A DNA stretch of 6,479 bases from Thiobacillaceae bacterium (GTDB lineage: Bacteria; Pseudomonadota; Gammaproteobacteria; Burkholderiales; Thiobacillaceae), in the NCBI GenBank assembly GCA_012274165.1, contig JAAPAA010000396.1:1-6479 (forward strand), written 5' to 3'. The notes below the pieces were generated by a model. It was not told the origin of the DNA. It did no database searches and saw only the letters and a list, made by a program, of their open reading frames with translations. Position numbers and translations under genes: made by a program. This document shows, piece by piece, positions 6,422 to 6,479 of the stretch (the first letter of the stretch is position 1; each line of letters starts with the position of its first letter).

Positions 6422-6479
6422 GCCCGTAACCGACGCCCTCGGGCGAGGGCGTCGGTTACGGGCTTACTTGGTTTCGGGC
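6406..6479. repeat. Near-perfect inverted repeat (36-bp arms) at the window end
   Basis: Bases 6406-6441 are the exact reverse complement of 6444-6479, with only GG (6442-6443) at the centre. The left arm contains the last four codons of urtA, its last glutamate onward plus the stop, and the right arm mirrors them. The GC-rich core (about 6431-6454, CGACGCCCTCGG and its partner) could be a natural rho-independent terminator stem for urtA, but no T-tract follows. Mirroring of coding sequence and an end exactly at the window edge favour a fold-back artefact of sequencing or assembly over a biological element. Confidence 0.9.

Overview
The window looks like chromosomal DNA of a Gram-negative proteobacterium, most likely a betaproteobacterium. 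The GC content is moderate to high, there is an outer-membrane porin ending in phenylalanine, and the protein sequences and gene order resemble urea/short-chain-amide uptake loci of that class. The taxonomic call is inference from recalled family resemblance, not a search.

Left part (1-2499, + strand): the 3' portion of a membrane-bound hybrid sensor histidine kinase (last transmembrane helix, HisKA, HATPase, receiver domain) overlaps by 20 nt a response regulator with an N-terminal receiver domain, an unassigned possibly PAS-like middle and a C-terminal LuxR-type HTH. A strong inverted repeat sits on the regulator's stop codon.

Middle part (about 2517-3119): a 5'-truncated remnant of a group II intron. 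It keeps the C-terminal maturase domain of the reverse transcriptase, a recognisable domain V, and a downstream tail. It begins directly beside the regulator's terminator hairpin, whose + strand T-tract is missing. A minus-strand gene (3120-3728) then encodes a small putative lipoprotein with a duplicated Cys...CysMet...GlyTrp motif. About 196 nt of intergenic DNA separates it from the divergent porin gene.

Right part (3925-6421, + strand): an outer-membrane porin, then the urea ABC-transporter periplasmic binding protein urtA, with a 9-bp-stem hairpin between them. The porin plus UrtA arrangement resembles the porin/binding-protein pair (FmdC/FmdD) of the amide-urea uptake operon of Methylophilus. 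The plausible joint role is porin passage through the outer membrane, UrtA capture in the periplasm, and an inner-membrane ABC permease (urtBCDE) encoded beyond the right edge. The kinase/regulator pair is a candidate controller. That link rests on gene neighbourhood only.

The last 74 bases form a nearly perfect inverted repeat with 36-bp arms that mirrors the end of urtA, including its stop codon, and stops exactly at the window end. This looks more like a fold-back sequence end than a natural terminator, although its core may be a real terminator hairpin. I found no CRISPR array, tRNA, rRNA or intact mobile element. The window looks mostly like a known type of nutrient-uptake locus, and I see no convincing new system.
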